Shown: one piece after another, positions 54,318 through 63,762 of the stretch
Numbering within the stretch: position 1 is the first letter of the stretch
How the letters are laid out: every line of letters begins with the position of its first letter
From: Roseivirga misakiensis
GTDB taxonomy: Bacteria > Bacteroidota > Bacteroidia > Cytophagales > Cyclobacteriaceae
Direction: 5' to 3'
Assembly (NCBI RefSeq): GCF_001747105.1
Contig: NZ_MDGQ01000004.1
Location: 1 to 64,000 of the forward strand
Length of the DNA: 64,000 bases
Program-made: the position numbers and the translations under genes
Notes under the pieces: model-generated
What the model was told of the DNA's origin: nothing
Database searches by the model: none
What the model saw: only the letters and a program-made list of their open reading frames with translations

Positions 54318-56471
54318 ATGAAAAATATATTAATCATGTTGTTGCTCTGCTGTGGAGCATCAGCATTTGGTCAAAATACCTTTAAGGCAAAAATTATTGA
54401 TGCCGAAAGCGGCGAACCTTTAATAGGCGCTACAGCACAAATTTCCGCTACCCAAGGTGATGTAGCCGATGCAAATGGCGAGGTCACTATAACCAATATC
54501 CCCAATGGAGAAGTCACCATTAAGGTCTCTTTTGTTGGCTATGAACCCTTTTCGAAAAAGTATACTTTCCCAATCAGTGAAGCTTCTATTGTAATTTCTT
54601 TAGAACCTTCTGAAGAAGAGGAAGAGGTTATCGTTACCGCCACAAGAAGTGGAAGAACAATCGATGATATACCAACAAGAATTGAAGTATTGGGCAGTGA
54701 AGAACTGGCAGAAAAGGCTGTTATGCGTTCATCCAACATCGCCATGGTACTTCGGGAAAGCACAGGTATTCAAATGCAGATCACCTCTGCTAGTTCTGCA
54801 AATCAAAGTATTCGTATACAAGGGCTAGATGGCCGCTATACCCAAATTTTAAAAGACGGTTTCCCTTTATTTGGCGGATTTGCTGGTGGATTAAGCATTA
54901 TGCAAATTCCTCCGCTTGACCTTCAACAAGTTGAAGTAGTTAAAGGCAGTAGCTCTACCCTATACGGAGGGGGTGCCATCGCTGGTTTGGTAAACCTCGT
55001 CACCAGGACTCCTGATGAAGAAAGAGCGCTCAAACTGATGGTGGACCAAACGCAAGCCCGCGGTACAACGATCAATACTTTTTATTCTGAACAGTTCGAG
55101 AAATTGGGAGTCACCTTATTTTCTTCTCTTGGCAGGCAAGAGGCTTATGATGCTAACAATGATGACTTTAGCGATATACCGCAAATTAGGGGGTTAACAT
55201 TTAATCCAAGTTTGTTTTACAATTTCAATCCTCAATCTAGACTGAGGCTTACGCTCAATGCAACTTTAGAGAATCGGTTGGGGGGAGATATTCAAGTGAT
55301 TGATGGTGGCACGAATGGAATTCATCAATTTACAGAGGAAAACAAATCTCAGCGATATAATTATCAGTTGTCCTATGACAAGATAGTTGACGAGAACAAG
55401 TCGTTTCATTTAAAACATAGCATCACCTATTTCGATCGCGAAATCATAGAGCCAAACTTTGTTTTTGCGGGAAAACAGTGGTCTTCTTTTAACGAAGCGT
55501 CTTTTAATTTCGGGCAAGAGGGCTCTCGGTTTATCGTTGGTGCCAACCTCTATACGGATCGTTTTGATGAAAACCCATTAGGCGGCCTTTCAAGAGACTA
55601 TAGCCATACAACGGTTGGCATATTTGCTCAAAACACATTAAAAATCTCAGAAGAATTGTCTTTAGAAAGTGGAATGCGAGTAGATACTAATGATGATTAC
55701 GGAACTTTTGCACTTCCGAGAGCTTCGTTTTTAGCTAAAGTGAGTGAAAAATTTTCTATTAGACTCGGCGGTGGCCTTGGCTACAAACTTCCGACAATTT
55801 TCACGGAAGATGCAGAGAACCTAACTTTTCAAAACATCTTACCGATCGATCCGAATCTACTCGAAGCTGAACGATCGATTGGAGGAAATTTAGATTTTAA
55901 TTACACCACTTCCATTAGCACGGATTGGACTTTATCTATCAACCAACTATTCTTTTCTACCCGAATAAATGATGCCCTCGTTTTTCGAGCAAATCAAGGA
56001 CAGTATTTCTATGAAAATGCCAATGGCCCCGTCAACAGTCAGGGTATTGAAACTAATATTAAGCTGACTTACAAAGACTTTAAACTCTTTGCCAATTATG
56101 CTCTTATTGATGCCCAACTCAAATATGATAATGTGACACGCCAAAAACCATTGACAGCTAAACATAACATTGGTGCCGTTTTGGTGTATGAAGTGGAAGA
56201 CAAATGGCGAGTCGGGCTAGAATCTTACTACACTGGATCTCAAGTAAGAGGCGACGGAAGCACAACAGACGACTTTTGGATTGTGGGATTTATGATACTC
56301 AGGAAGTTCGAGAAACTGAGCCTATACATCAACTTTGAAAACTTCACCGATACCCGTCAGCATAGGCTAGAAAACTTTGCGATTGGCAATCATTTCAAAC
56401 CTGCTTTCCCAGAAATATGGGCACCAACCGACGGTAGTATTATTAATGCAGGGTTTATATTCGATTTTTAA
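54318..56471 (+). CDS. TonB-dependent receptor, metal-island associated
   Basis: 717 residues. Signal peptide (to AFGQ), carboxypeptidase-regulatory-like domain (about 20-100; AKIIDAESGEPLIGATAQI), TonB box (EEEVIVTATRS), plug with IRIQGLDGRYTQILKDGFP and GGGAIAGLVNLVTRTP, then a 22-stranded barrel ending GFIFDF. It imports a ligand through the outer membrane. It lies with DUF6660 and opposite the CusCBA genes, and similar receptors occur in metal islands of this phylum, so a metal complex is the likely but unproven ligand. Confidence 0.9.
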   Translation: MKNILIMLLLCCGASAFGQNTFKAKIIDAESGEPLIGATAQISATQGDVADANGEVTITNIPNGEVTIKVSFVGYEPFSKKYTFPISEASIVISLEPSEEEEEVIVTATRSGRTIDDIPTRIEVLGSEELAEKAVMRSSNIAMVLRESTGIQMQITSASSANQSIRIQGLDGRYTQILKDGFPLFGGFAGGLSIMQIPPLDLQQVEVVKGSSSTLYGGGAIAGLVNLVTRTPDEERALKLMVDQTQARGTTINTFYSEQFEKLGVTLFSSLGRQEAYDANNDDFSDIPQIRGLTFNPSLFYNFNPQSRLRLTLNATLENRLGGDIQVIDGGTNGIHQFTEENKSQRYNYQLSYDKIVDENKSFHLKHSITYFDREIIEPNFVFAGKQWSSFNEASFNFGQEGSRFIVGANLYTDRFDENPLGGLSRDYSHTTVGIFAQNTLKISEELSLESGMRVDTNDDYGTFALPRASFLAKVSEKFSIRLGGGLGYKLPTIFTEDAENLTFQNILPIDPNLLEAERSIGGNLDFNYTTSISTDWTLSINQLFFSTRINDALVFRANQGQYFYENANGPVNSQGIETNIKLTYKDFKLFANYALIDAQLKYDNVTRQKPLTAKHNIGAVLVYEVEDKWRVGLESYYTGSQVRGDGSTTDDFWIVGFMILRKFEKLSLYINFENFTDTRQHRLENFAIGNHFKPAFPEIWAPTDGSIINAGFIFDF

Positions 56472-56483
56472 GCTAAAAGTATA

Positions 56484-56509
56484 AAGCCACCCCAAAAATG
56501 GGGTGGCTT
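56484..56509. terminator. Bidirectional terminator between the TonB receptor and the cus genes
   Basis: 10-bp perfect stem AAGCCACCCC / GGGGTGGCTT with loop AAAAAT. The minus strand continues TTTATACTTTT; the plus strand has no T run, so it works best for the cus side. A second short dyad (AAGCC/GGCTT) follows near 56531-56543. Confidence 0.65.
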
Positions 56510-56555
56510 ACACATACACACACGTCTCTAAAGCCCAAAGGCTTAAGAGATTTCT

Positions 56556-57014
56556 TTATTGACTAATCGTCTCTTGAACGCTACCACAGTGTAGCATTAA
56601 GTTTCCAAAATAGGGGTTGTTAATTTCTTTTTCGGTTGCTAACCAAAAGGCACCTTTGTTATTAAAAGCCATAGGGCAATATTGCTTATACAGTAATGTA
56701 GTAGCGCCGTCAGATTTTACAATAGTATACATTTCTTCTGAAAGTTTCTCAAAAGCTAGCCTTTGTTTATCCACATTTGTTGTGGCCGCTATTTCTTCTA
56801 AAACAGAATTCAGTTTCGGGTTAGTATTCGTTGCCAAAAAAGTCTTCGCTAAGCGTTGAGTTTCTTTAGCATTAGTCTTTACTAGCGCATCTTTAATGGC
56901 CAAATATTGACTTAGTCCGTCTTCCTCATTTGGAGCGCTTGACTGTTGTTTTTTCTGACCACAGCCTGCGATCAGTACGAAAATCGCCAAAAGGATTATG
57001 TTTCTTTTTATCAT
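56556..57014 (-). CDS. DUF3347 lipoprotein
   Basis: 152 residues; lipobox LIAGCGQKKQ. DUF3347 is a helical domain with a short motif: YKQYCPMAFNNKGAFW and NPYFGNLMLHCG. The Cys-Pro-Met and Met-x-x-Cys residues suggest a copper(I)-binding site. It is nine bases after the CusB gene, whose C-terminus carries the same domain, so a free copy and a fused copy exist side by side. Confidence 0.88.
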   Translation of the reverse strand: MIKRNIILLAIFVLIAGCGQKKQQSSAPNEEDGLSQYLAIKDALVKTNAKETQRLAKTFLATNTNPKLNSVLEEIAATTNVDKQRLAFEKLSEEMYTIVKSDGATTLLYKQYCPMAFNNKGAFWLATEKEINNPYFGNLMLHCGSVQETISQ

Positions 57015-57023
57015 ATCAATACT

Positions 57024-58775
57024 CTATTTACTTGCTTCTATTACTTCTTCTACATTGCCACAATTCAGCATGACATCACCGAAATATGGGTTGATTATTT
57101 TCTCTTCTTTACTTATCCAGGTCGCGCCCTTATCATTATTGGCCATAGGACAGTATTGGATATAAAGTGGACTTTCAAACGAAGTTCCAAATGACTTTAC
57201 AGCATTAATCAGGGCTTTCGATAGGTTAATAAACTCCAATCTCTGTGCATCGCGATCGTTGGTTGTGGTAATAAAATCGAGGCTTTTATTCATGATGTCT
57301 TGCAATGGTTCCCAATACTCTTGAACAGTATTGCTTTCATTGTTAAAAACCATTTGTTGAATAGCATTCTCTACCAAAACTCCCGCTTTTCTAATCTCCG
57401 AACCATTGCCTAGAACCATCGCGTCTTTTAAGGTGATATACTCTGAAGAAAGAGCACTCAATTCTTCCTTGAATTGCTCTCCAATATTGCCCGACAAATC
57501 CTTGAATTCTGGCAGTTCAACTTCTTTAAAACCCTCACCTTCAGAACCGGTTTTAGAAGATAGAGGATTCATCATACTATTATTCCCTTTCAACTGTGAT
57601 TCTGCATCTAAAGTAAAGGCGCCGTTCACAACAACTTCTTCACCTTTCTCCAGACCATCTTCAATGAGGTAGGTATCGCCATTAGACTCCCCTAGCGTCA
57701 CTTCTCTTAATTGAAAACCAGATTCATCTGGGATTTTCACATAAACAATGGATCGTTTGCCAGTCCACAAAACAGCCGATTTTGGAACTTGAAGTCCATC
57801 ATCTATTCCAGCAAAAATGGTTGCTTCAATGAACATATCGGGCTTCAATTTCTGATTCCGATTTGAAACGTCTGCCCGAACCTCGACGATTCTACTTTTA
57901 GGGTCTACATTTGGAGAAATAAACGAAATGGTTCCTACATATTCCTCATTACTTCTTGATGTTGTGAATCTTACTTTCTGACCTACTGATACGGTATTCA
58001 AGTCACGTTCATATACCTCAAAAACTGCCCATAATGACGATAAATCGGTGACTTCCATTAAACCACCTCCTTCATGCAGGTGTGTACCATTATTCACAAT
58101 CTTTTTGGTCACTACACCGCTATAATCAGAGAGCAAATCAAAGTTTCGTAACGGTTCACTGGACTTTTCTATTTCCATTATTTGATCCATAGAAAGTTTC
58201 CAATGATGAAGCTTTTTCCTAGCCGCATCTAATAAAACGGGATTAGAATCAGCCAACTTTTTTGCCGCAATCAATTCTTCTTGAGCCGTAACCAATTCAG
58301 GAGAATATATAGAAGCTACCTTTTCTCCTTTTTCAACAACGTCACCTTCAAAACCTTTGTACAATGCTTCCACCCGACCTTTGAAATGCGTGGTTTGCAA
58401 ATTCACTAACCGATCGTCAACCTTGATTTTACCATTCAGGCGAATTGCTGATGCTGTTTTTGACGAGCCTATAACCGCAGTTTGAATATTAGCAAGCTGC
58501 ATCGCCGCATTCGACATTTTCAAAATGGTTGGGTCACCCGATTCCTCATTTGAGGCAGGAATTAAATCCATTCCACAAAAAGGGCAAGACCCAGCTTCCG
58601 ACTGACGAACTTGTGGGTGCATGGAACATGTCCACAGACCATTTTCATCTTCTGTATGCCGATGACTCGCCTCTTGCACTTCCGGTCCTTTGTTTCCAAA
58701 CAAAAGTGCGCCAGCCGTCACACCTATTACAAGTGTCACGCCTATAGTTAGTAGTATACTCTTGTTAAGTTTCAT
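57024..58775 (-). CDS. cusB: CusB-type RND periplasmic adaptor with metal-binding and DUF3347 domains
   Basis: 583 residues. N-terminal membrane anchor (about 6-27), a heavy-metal-binding domain (WTCSMHPQVRQSEAG then CPFCGMDLIP, about 48-74), the adaptor core with barrel-sandwich and beta-barrel (GRVEALYKGFEGDVVEKG; IFAGIDDGLQVPKSAVLW) and a C-terminal DUF3347 domain (about 460-583; IQYCPMANNDKGATW). The adaptor links CusA to CusC. The start overlaps the cusC stop (ATGA). The fused domain is unlike E. coli CusB. Confidence 0.92.
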   Translation of the reverse strand: MKLNKSILLTIGVTLVIGVTAGALLFGNKGPEVQEASHRHTEDENGLWTCSMHPQVRQSEAGSCPFCGMDLIPASNEESGDPTILKMSNAAMQLANIQTAVIGSSKTASAIRLNGKIKVDDRLVNLQTTHFKGRVEALYKGFEGDVVEKGEKVASIYSPELVTAQEELIAAKKLADSNPVLLDAARKKLHHWKLSMDQIMEIEKSSEPLRNFDLLSDYSGVVTKKIVNNGTHLHEGGGLMEVTDLSSLWAVFEVYERDLNTVSVGQKVRFTTSRSNEEYVGTISFISPNVDPKSRIVEVRADVSNRNQKLKPDMFIEATIFAGIDDGLQVPKSAVLWTGKRSIVYVKIPDESGFQLREVTLGESNGDTYLIEDGLEKGEEVVVNGAFTLDAESQLKGNNSMMNPLSSKTGSEGEGFKEVELPEFKDLSGNIGEQFKEELSALSSEYITLKDAMVLGNGSEIRKAGVLVENAIQQMVFNNESNTVQEYWEPLQDIMNKSLDFITTTNDRDAQRLEFINLSKALINAVKSFGTSFESPLYIQYCPMANNDKGATWISKEEKIINPYFGDVMLNCGNVEEVIEASK

Positions 58776-60010
58776 TTGATTTGATTTAAAGTCTGTGATG
58801 TTAAATAACTCTTTTTGAAAGCTGCTTTTTCAAGTTGGGCCTTCGCATTAATTTGAGCTAACTGAAGTTGTAGCAATCGTTGTTGTGTGGTCAGAAGCGT
58901 CTCAAAATCTTGATTATTATTTGAGTATTCACTTGTCAGCACGCTGAGTAGGGCTTGGACCTTTTCAATTTCAGATTGATATTGATCTAGAGATCTCTTT
59001 GCTGATGCTTCCTCAAACGCAACGCTATTCCATTCGTTTTTCAGCTCATTCTTTACGGCAGTAAATTCTGCTTCAAAACTCTCACGTTTTAAAACAGCTT
59101 CTTTCTTGAAAGCCCTGTTCTTCTTACCAAAAATGGGCAAGCTCATGGAAATGGTCGGTAATAGAATGTCTTTACCATTGTCTGCCAGGTTTATACCAGA
59201 GCGCTTACTTACAAAACCATATTCCAAGCCTAGCCCTATATTCGGCTTTCGCTTTAAATCAGCTAAAACCTCGGCATCTTGCATCGATTGAATATTGGCC
59301 TTAATAGCAAGCAACCTCGGTTGATTAAGAAGTTCACGCTGCAAAGCATCATCCTTCGGATTTTCACTTTTCAACATGTCCGTAGTTACCGGGCTTTCCG
59401 GTGGTCGGTTGAGTAAGGTGTTAAAATCACTAAGCAAAACACCTTCTTTCAGTTTAGCGATGTCAAGATCAGTTTCTGCATTCTCAATCCTAATCTGCAC
59501 TCTTATAAGATCGGCCAGCGAAACCAAATTAGCTTCATATTTCGTCTTAGTGACGGGTTCGTAAGACCTTAAAATGTCCAAATTCGAGCTCATGATTTTG
59601 AGCTCTTGTCTTATCACATAGATTTCCAACCATTTAGATTGGACTTGTAAGAAAAGCTTGCTCTTAACCTCTTGGAAAGCTTCAAACTCGGCTTTTGCTA
59701 CATTTGCTGCAGCACTTTCTCTTGCTTTGAGCGTTCCCATCCAAGGAAACATTTGAGCCACCGCCAACCTAAATCTCTGCGTACCAACTCTGGTTTCCAC
59801 AGGGGAAATAAAGTAGCCAAAAGTAACTGAGGGATCAGGTAAACTCCCTGTCTGATTCACTTTTTCCAAGGCGGCCAAATACATCTTGAATTTAGCCTCT
59901 AGCCTCGGGCTCTCCTCAGCGGCAATTCTCAAATAGTCATTAAGACTTGTTTGTGCATAATTCAGCGTCGCACAGACCATCAATATGATTATGTAGTTAA
60001 GTCTTCTCAT
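58772..60010 (-). CDS. cusC: TolC-family outer-membrane channel (CusC-like)
   Basis: 412 residues with a signal peptide (to LNYAQ). Two helical hairpin repeats (QSKWLEIYVIRQELKIM; QRLLQLQLAQINAKAQLEKA) form the periplasmic tunnel of a trimeric outer-membrane channel. Smaller than E. coli CusC (about 460). It overlaps cusA and cusB by four bases each, so the three pump subunits are translationally coupled. Confidence 0.9.
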   Translation of the reverse strand: MRRLNYIIILMVCATLNYAQTSLNDYLRIAAEESPRLEAKFKMYLAALEKVNQTGSLPDPSVTFGYFISPVETRVGTQRFRLAVAQMFPWMGTLKARESAAANVAKAEFEAFQEVKSKLFLQVQSKWLEIYVIRQELKIMSSNLDILRSYEPVTKTKYEANLVSLADLIRVQIRIENAETDLDIAKLKEGVLLSDFNTLLNRPPESPVTTDMLKSENPKDDALQRELLNQPRLLAIKANIQSMQDAEVLADLKRKPNIGLGLEYGFVSKRSGINLADNGKDILLPTISMSLPIFGKKNRAFKKEAVLKRESFEAEFTAVKNELKNEWNSVAFEEASAKRSLDQYQSEIEKVQALLSVLTSEYSNNNQDFETLLTTQQRLLQLQLAQINAKAQLEKAAFKKSYLTSQTLNQIK

Positions 60011-63000
60011 GATTCTTCAGTCGTAACGGGCTTGGCATATTTCAACTTATTCTCTTGATGAAAGGCATAGAGCACTGGCACAACAAAAAGCGTGATGAGT
60101 GCTACTGCCATACCTCCAAATATTGGTACGGCCATCGGGATCATTACATCGGCACCTCTTCCTGTCGATGTCAAAATCGGGAGTAAGGCCAGAAGGGTAG
60201 TTGCCGTGGTCATAAGGCATGGTTTGACTCTTTTCTTACCAGCCTCAATGATGTTTGCTTTAATGGATTCTCTATCGTACTTACCACCTGGTTTAAATGA
60301 CTGTTTTAGATAAGTGGCCATTAAAACACCGTCGTCCGTGGCAATTCCAAAAAGCGCGATAAAGCCAACCCAAACCGCTACACTAAGGTTTATACTCGAT
60401 ACTTGAAAAAGCGATCGCATATTGGTACCAAACAAATCGATGTCGAGAAATCCTGTCCTGCCGTAGAGCCATAGCATGATAAAACCACCCCCGAAAGCAA
60501 CCGCAACGCCACTAAATACCATAAGCGAGACAGATATTGATTTAAATTGGAAATAAAGGATCAGAAATATTAAAACGAGTACAATTGGAATGACCAAGCT
60601 TAGCCTTTTTTGGGCTCTTACTTGATTTTGATAATTCCCAACAAATTCGAACGATACACCTTCTGGTACGGTCAACTGACCTGTTTGTATTAATCCATCT
60701 AAATAGTCTTGCGCCTCATTGACCACTTGGGTTTCTGACCTTCCCTCCACTTTGTCGAAAATGACGTAGCCAATCAAAAAGGTATCTTCACTTTTGATTA
60801 CTTGAGGCCCTCTTTCATAGTTTACTGATACCAATTCACTGAGTGGAATAGTGCTGCCCGACTTTATTGGAATCAGAATATTTTCAATAGCGCTTGGACT
60901 ATCCCTAAGCTCTCTTGGATAACGTACGCGAATTGGATACCGCTCTCGCCCTTCGATCGTCTGGCTTAAAGCCATGCCACCTACCGCCACTTGAATGTAT
61001 TCTTGAACCGTCTTAACACTTAGGCCATATCGCGCCAAAGCCTCACGATTTAAATCCAGATTCAAATATGGTTTACCAACAATGCGCTCTGCAAAAACTG
61101 ATTCTTCCTTCACCTCTGGCACTTGCTTAAGCAATGACTCCAACTGTATGCCGAAGGATTCGATAGTTGCCAGATCAGGACCTTTCACCTTAATCCCCAT
61201 TGGCGCACGCATACCTGTTTGAAGCATGACGAGTCTGGTTTCTATCGGTTGGAGTTTTGGTGCCGAAGTAACGCCAGGAATACGGGTTACTTTCAAAATC
61301 TCATTCCAAATATCATCTGGTGATTGTATTTCGTCGCGCCACTGCCGGTAATACTCCCCATTGCTATCTTCAATCAAATGGCCATCAGCATCTCGGGCAA
61401 ATTCACCACCTGACCTCTTAAACCTGACCCGTCTACCATTCTCGTCTGTTTTATACTCTGACTTATAATTGATCAGGTTCTCGTACATAGAAATCGGTGC
61501 GGGATCTAAAGCACTTTCAGTTCGGCCCAGTTTGCCAACAACAGATTCTACCTCTGGAATAGCTGTAACGGCCATATCCAGCATTTTTAGTACCTCCCGA
61601 TTCTGTTGAATCCCTGCATGAGGCATAGAAGTTGGCATTAATAAAAATGCACCTTCTCCGAGCGAGGGCATAAATTCTTGTCCTATTCCTGGAAATGTTT
61701 TAGCCAACTGTTCATATGGCTTTGAGGCTTTTATACTATCGCCTAAAGTATTTGGCAGAAATGAAAAGACGCGGTCAAATCCCATCCAGATGGTCGTGCC
61801 TAACAATACGATAGCGATTGGAAAGGCCAAAAACAACAACCTATTCTCTAAACACCAATTCAGTAGTAAGGGGTAAACTTTGATGAATCCTAAGAAGACG
61901 GCTAGGGTAATTCCTACCACCAAAGCCACAAATATAAAGTTGGCAATACCACTTACTTGAACACCTAAGGGAAGCCATTCTTGGCTTAGAAAAACCGTGA
62001 TCCCAAAAAGCGCGAACAGAACATCGCCGTGTTTCAGATATCTGGAAGTATAAGGTTTTAAGGACTGAATAACATTGGTTAACCCTATCCCGATAAGGAT
62101 AATGGCCGACACCCAATAACCGAAATATAGTACCCCGAAACCTAGGACTAAAGTGATTAAATGGAGTGAAAATCGGGATTTTTTGCCCTTAGGACTGAAA
62201 CCTAATACCCAATAGGCAAGTGTTGGGAGAATAACTAGCGCCACAAGAATTGCCGCAATCAAGGCGAAGGTTTTTGTATATGCCAATGGAGCAAATAGCT
62301 TCCCTTCGGCGGCCTGGAGCGTAAATACTGGAATGAAACTAATGATAGTTGTCAGTACAGCAGTAACGATGGCTGGGGCCACTTCCTTAGAGGCCTTTTG
62401 AATAGTTTCGATTAGTTTTTGCCCAGGTAAATGTTTGATGTGTCGTGTTATGTTTTCCGTTAACACAATTCCGACATCAACCATCGTTCCGATCGCGATG
62501 GCAATTCCGGATAGCGCCACAATGTTGGCATCAACTCCAAAATATCGCATGGCGATGAAACACATAAGCACTGCGATGGGCAACAGTGACGAAACTAAAA
62601 TTGATGCTCTCAAATTAAGCAACATCACCAGTACCACTAAAACAGTGATGATCACCTCTAAGCTTAGGGCCTCTTCTAAGGTGCCAATCGTCTCTTTTAT
62701 CAGTTGAGTTCGGTCGTAAAAAGGTACGATTGTAAGTTTCGATTGAGTACCATCGGCTAGGTATTTGGTAGGCATACCTAGACTTATTTCTTCGATTTTT
62801 GCCTTAACGTTATCGATCACCTCTAACGGATTTGACCCATACCGTGCAACAACTACTCCCCCAACGGCTTCCGCACCTGACTTGTCTAATGCACCTCGTC
62901 TGGATGCAGGCCCTAAGGCAACACGCGCCACATCTTTAATACGAATCGGTGTGTTATTATTCACACTGACCACAGAATTTTCGAGATCTTTTAAGCTTTC

Positions 63001-63762
63001 GACATAACCCAAACCTCGGACTAAGTATTCTACTTGATTAACCTCTAAGGTTTTTGCCCCGATGTCTTGGTTACTCTGTTTTACAGCTTTAATAACATCA
63101 GCCAAGCTCACATTATAGCCTTCCAATGCTGTTGGATCTACATCAACTTGGTATTCTTTAACAAAACCACCTACTGAGGCTACTTCCGAAACTCCAGATG
63201 CTGAAGCCAAAGCATAACGGACTGTATAATCTTGAACCGTTCTAATCTCTTGTGGGTCCCATCCCCCAGTCGGGTTTCCATCCTCATCGCGGCCCTCGAT
63301 GGTATACCAAAATATCTGCCCAAGCGCCGTAGCATCGGGCCCGAGTGATGGCTGCACACCTTCCGGTAAAAGGCCTTTGGGCAGCGCATTGAGTTTTTCG
63401 AGTATTCGACTTCTACTCCAATAAAATTCTACGTCATCATTAAAAATGACATAGATGGAGGAAAACCCGAAAATTGATGAGCTCCTAACCGTTTTTACTC
63501 CTGGCACACCTAAAAGTGATGTTGTGAGTGGGTAGGTAATTTGGTCTTCTATATCCTGTGGAGATTGGCCTTCCCATTTGGTAAAAACTATTTGTTGGTT
63601 TTCGCCAATATCTGGAATGGCATCCACCGCGACCGCATCTTTAGGCAAAGGCAAAACCCATTGAAAAGGGGCTGTTGCTAATCCCCAAACCACAATGAGC
63701 AGTGTAAGGATTAGTGTTATTAGCCTGTTCTCTAAGAAGAACTTTATAATACTATTGAGCAT
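60007..63762 (-). CDS. cusA: CusA-type RND transporter (Cu(I)/Ag(I) efflux)
   Basis: 1251 residues, longer than E. coli CusA (about 1047). The transmembrane-4 motif reads GIAIAIGTMVDVGIVLTEN, as in the monovalent-metal branch; the extra Asp that marks CzcA-type divalent pumps is absent. Extra material occurs after about residue 540 (added helices such as VLGFGVLYFGYWVSAIILIG) and a loop with SEYKTDENGRRVRFKRSGGEF. The later motifs (VAVGGMALSQTIEGRERYP, IATDDGVLMATYL) are typical. It moves metal out by proton exchange with CusB and CusC. It heads the minus-strand operon. Confidence 0.93.
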   Translation of the reverse strand: MLNSIIKFFLENRLITLILTLLIVVWGLATAPFQWVLPLPKDAVAVDAIPDIGENQQIVFTKWEGQSPQDIEDQITYPLTTSLLGVPGVKTVRSSSIFGFSSIYVIFNDDVEFYWSRSRILEKLNALPKGLLPEGVQPSLGPDATALGQIFWYTIEGRDEDGNPTGGWDPQEIRTVQDYTVRYALASASGVSEVASVGGFVKEYQVDVDPTALEGYNVSLADVIKAVKQSNQDIGAKTLEVNQVEYLVRGLGYVESLKDLENSVVSVNNNTPIRIKDVARVALGPASRRGALDKSGAEAVGGVVVARYGSNPLEVIDNVKAKIEEISLGMPTKYLADGTQSKLTIVPFYDRTQLIKETIGTLEEALSLEVIITVLVVLVMLLNLRASILVSSLLPIAVLMCFIAMRYFGVDANIVALSGIAIAIGTMVDVGIVLTENITRHIKHLPGQKLIETIQKASKEVAPAIVTAVLTTIISFIPVFTLQAAEGKLFAPLAYTKTFALIAAILVALVILPTLAYWVLGFSPKGKKSRFSLHLITLVLGFGVLYFGYWVSAIILIGIGLTNVIQSLKPYTSRYLKHGDVLFALFGITVFLSQEWLPLGVQVSGIANFIFVALVVGITLAVFLGFIKVYPLLLNWCLENRLLFLAFPIAIVLLGTTIWMGFDRVFSFLPNTLGDSIKASKPYEQLAKTFPGIGQEFMPSLGEGAFLLMPTSMPHAGIQQNREVLKMLDMAVTAIPEVESVVGKLGRTESALDPAPISMYENLINYKSEYKTDENGRRVRFKRSGGEFARDADGHLIEDSNGEYYRQWRDEIQSPDDIWNEILKVTRIPGVTSAPKLQPIETRLVMLQTGMRAPMGIKVKGPDLATIESFGIQLESLLKQVPEVKEESVFAERIVGKPYLNLDLNREALARYGLSVKTVQEYIQVAVGGMALSQTIEGRERYPIRVRYPRELRDSPSAIENILIPIKSGSTIPLSELVSVNYERGPQVIKSEDTFLIGYVIFDKVEGRSETQVVNEAQDYLDGLIQTGQLTVPEGVSFEFVGNYQNQVRAQKRLSLVIPIVLVLIFLILYFQFKSISVSLMVFSGVAVAFGGGFIMLWLYGRTGFLDIDLFGTNMRSLFQVSSINLSVAVWVGFIALFGIATDDGVLMATYLKQSFKPGGKYDRESIKANIIEAGKKRVKPCLMTTATTLLALLPILTSTGRGADVMIPMAVPIFGGMAVALITLFVVPVLYAFHQENKLKYAKPVTTEES

